Assembly: GCA_020852535.1 (NCBI GenBank)
Contig: JADZAO010000089.1
Span: 1-8,425 of the forward strand
Reading direction: 5' to 3'
Length of the DNA stretch: 8,425 bases
DNA from: Paracoccaceae bacterium
GTDB taxonomy: Bacteria; Pseudomonadota; Alphaproteobacteria; Rhodobacterales; Rhodobacteraceae
The first letter of the stretch is position 1; each line of letters starts with the position of its first letter. The notes beneath the pieces are model-generated. The model made no database searches and was not told where the DNA came from. It worked only from the letters and a program-made list of their open reading frames with translations. The translations under genes were made by a program, and so were the position numbers. This document shows, one piece after another, positions 7,341 through 8,425 of the stretch.

Positions 7341-8228
7341 TTAAGGGCGTCGATAACACAAAATCTTCTGCACCAGTTTGGGGATTGTCCTGCCACTGGA
7401 CTGCGGGGTGCGCAACGTCAAGATATACGCCTGCCCGATCAGCAAACGAAACAACTGCACATGGATCAAACTTACCTCGTAATAGGCTCGTTTCAGAGAT
7501 TGGGCAAACTTCGCCAGAGGTCTGGATTTCACCAACATCTTTCCGGAAGCCCTTGACGCGGCAATATCCGATCCGGACCCGACAGCATGATCCTGCCAAC
7601 AGAGCGGTTGAACGACGATCGCTGGTTTGAGCTTGCCGCAGAGAGGCGAAAGAGTTTCATTAAACAGCAAGTGATCAACCGGCACGTTAAAACTTCCCGA
7701 CATCGACAGTGCAATCTCGGCCCCCTTGCGCGAGAGGATGTAAGCCGCCGCTCCGGTGTGACGCGAATACATGCGGCGGATCTCACCCTGTCCCGACGGT
7801 ATCTTTGCCAACACCTTTCCGGCGAGTATCTTTGAGGGATAGTTTGGGGCGAATTTCTCGACCTTGAGGAGGTCGATGCTAGCCGGAATCCACGCATCAT
7901 TGGCCAACAGGATTGCGATGTCGGGGTGCAAAATAACATCATCTTCGAGGATCAGGGCATAGCGCAAGCCGCTATCAACAATGTATTGCCAAGCCTTGAC
8001 GTGGCTCGCGGTACAGGCGCGCGTTGAGTTGTCCAGAAAGCCGACCGGACCCTCTCTGAGCGAGCAAGAAAGCTCGACTTCAGACACGCTGCACCCATCG
8101 ACTGCAGAAATCCGATGGAAATCGATTCCCAAACAGCCGATTCTGGATTGCATGGCTTGTAGCCGGTCACCGCGTCTATCAAGATTAATGAGCAAAACAC
8201 CAAGAGGAGAGGAAATCGTCATCTGCAT
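7341..8228 (-). CDS. Family 25 glycosyltransferase (LPS / surface glycan biosynthesis type)
   Basis: Resembles family GT25 (LgtB/LgtF-like) enzymes, which transfer a sugar, often galactose, from a nucleotide sugar to lipooligosaccharide or another surface glycan at the cytoplasmic face of the inner membrane. The 295 residues show the GT25 pattern: VLLINLDRRGDRL (11-23); ISAVDG (40-45); ACTASHVKAW (71-80); the acidic nucleotide-sugar/metal motif ILEDDV (93-98); HTGAAAYILSRKGAE (157-171); and PVDHLL (183-188) with QPLCWQDH near 207-214. The basic C-terminal tail (RLLIGQ...CYRRP) could lie at the membrane. No signal peptide is evident. A second ATG at 8222 has GAG 8 nt before it and may be the true start; the first ATG has GAG only 2 nt away. 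It stands alone, convergent with tyrS and downstream of a terminated gene. No glycan cluster is nearby, so the acceptor and donor sugars cannot be stated. Confidence 0.9.
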   Translation of the reverse strand: MQMTISSPLGVLLINLDRRGDRLQAMQSRIGCLGIDFHRISAVDGCSVSEVELSCSLREGPVGFLDNSTRACTASHVKAWQYIVDSGLRYALILEDDVILHPDIAILLANDAWIPASIDLLKVEKFAPNYPSKILAGKVLAKIPSGQGEIRRMYSRHTGAAAYILSRKGAEIALSMSGSFNVPVDHLLFNETLSPLCGKLKPAIVVQPLCWQDHAVGSGSDIAASRASGKMLVKSRPLAKFAQSLKRAYYEVSLIHVQLFRLLIGQAYILTLRTPQSSGRTIPKLVQKILCYRRP

Positions 8229-8236
8229 AACTCAGG

Positions 8237-8264
8237 ATGATAGCCTAAGCTCGGGCGCTTCAAA
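8237..8264 (-). promoter_or_regulatory. Possible promoter of the glycosyltransferase gene
   Basis: On the minus strand TATCAT (8242-8237, 5 of 6 to the -10) is preceded by TTTGAA/TTGAAG-like sequence 15-16 nt upstream. The start would fall close to 8230, within about 2-8 nt of the candidate start codons, giving an almost leaderless message. A better -35 (TTGACT, further upstream) has no -10 at proper spacing. The assignment is weak. Confidence 0.25.
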
Positions 8265-8321
8265 GCTCGATGAAGTCAAACAAAATATTGACCATAGCCT
8301 AGGACGACATAGAACCCTAAG

Positions 8322-8348
8322 AAAAAAGGGGTTTCTTCCGTCCCCTTT
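8322..8348 (-). terminator. Rho-independent terminator of the right-edge gene
   Basis: Read on the minus strand, AAAGGGG (8348-8342) and CCCCTTT (8331-8325) form a 7-bp stem with a 10-nt loop. A run of six T (8327-8322) overlaps the stem end. It begins 4 nt after the stop codon at 8353-8355. On the plus strand no T-tract follows, so it acts in one direction. It separates the right-edge gene from the glycosyltransferase gene. Confidence 0.85.
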
Positions 8349-8352
8349 GAGA

Positions 8353-8425
8353 TTACTCAACAACGGTGACCTTTGCCATGTAATCGGGATCGACCACAGC
8401 GCCATTAGCGGCGTCATCGCCCTTC
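8353..8425 (-). CDS. C-terminal end of a probable peptidyl-prolyl cis-trans isomerase, 5' part outside the window
   Basis: Only the last 23 codons are present, reading KGDDAANGAVVDPDYMAKV then TVVE and a TAA stop. The ending (K-G-x..., N-G-x-V-x-D-P-D-x-M-x-K-V, short beta-strand tail) resembles the C-terminus of alphaproteobacterial cyclophilin-type PPIases, which often end in '...KRGEPVVNPDKIVKV...'. The open frame and the terminator directly after the stop show that this is a genuine gene end. The family assignment rests on a short tail and is tentative. Confidence 0.55.
   Translation of the reverse strand, partial: KGDDAANGAVVDPDYMAKVTVVE

Noticed and set aside
7270..7599. Minus-strand 109-codon frame overlapping the glycosyltransferase 3' end
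   Set aside because: It is a shifted frame inside the GT25 gene with cysteine- and serine-rich random-looking sequence and no supporting signals.
8238..8302. Short direct repeat ATAGCCTA, twice upstream of the glycosyltransferase gene
   Set aside because: Two 8-bp copies about 55 bp apart with no further similarity are easily due to chance and have no known regulator.

Overview
This is an ordinary housekeeping stretch of a bacterial chromosome, most likely from an alphaproteobacterium. The evidence is an adenosylcobalamin-dependent (class II) ribonucleotide reductase of the long alphaproteobacterial type, an enolase carrying the 'IEDGCSEDDW' variant that I recall from Rhodospirillales/Acetobacterales enolases, and a KMGKS-type tyrosyl-tRNA synthetase. 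Base composition is near-balanced and the non-coding gaps are clearly richer in A/T. Placement below class level is inference from remembered family sequences.

Layout, left to right. The minus-strand class II reductase gene (nrdJ) fills 1-3226 and runs off the left edge without its 3' end. Its upstream region holds a long leader and a putative promoter whose -35 and -10 elements overlap two NrdR-box-like sites exactly 31 bp apart. A gap of about 1 kb follows (3227-4256). It contains a plausible 38-residue single-pass membrane microprotein gene on the minus strand (3626-3742), a terminator-like hairpin just after it, and the presumed enolase promoter with a 6-bp inverted repeat. Enolase (eno) is on the plus strand at 4257-5534. 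After an uncoded spacer of about 350 bp comes tyrosyl-tRNA synthetase (tyrS) at 5891-7141, also on the plus strand. Convergent to it is a minus-strand family 25 glycosyltransferase (7341-8228), probably an LPS or surface-glycan enzyme. At the right edge, the last 23 codons of a minus-strand gene that looks like a peptidyl-prolyl isomerase are followed by a clear Rho-independent terminator.

The genes do not form one operon or pathway. They are separate transcription units for DNA precursor synthesis, glycolysis, tRNA charging, surface glycosylation and probably protein folding. No mobile element, CRISPR array, tRNA, rRNA, phage or defence gene was seen, and nothing indicates a novel multi-gene system. 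The items most worth a second look are the tandem NrdR-like operator in front of nrdJ and the microprotein gene with its own terminator.
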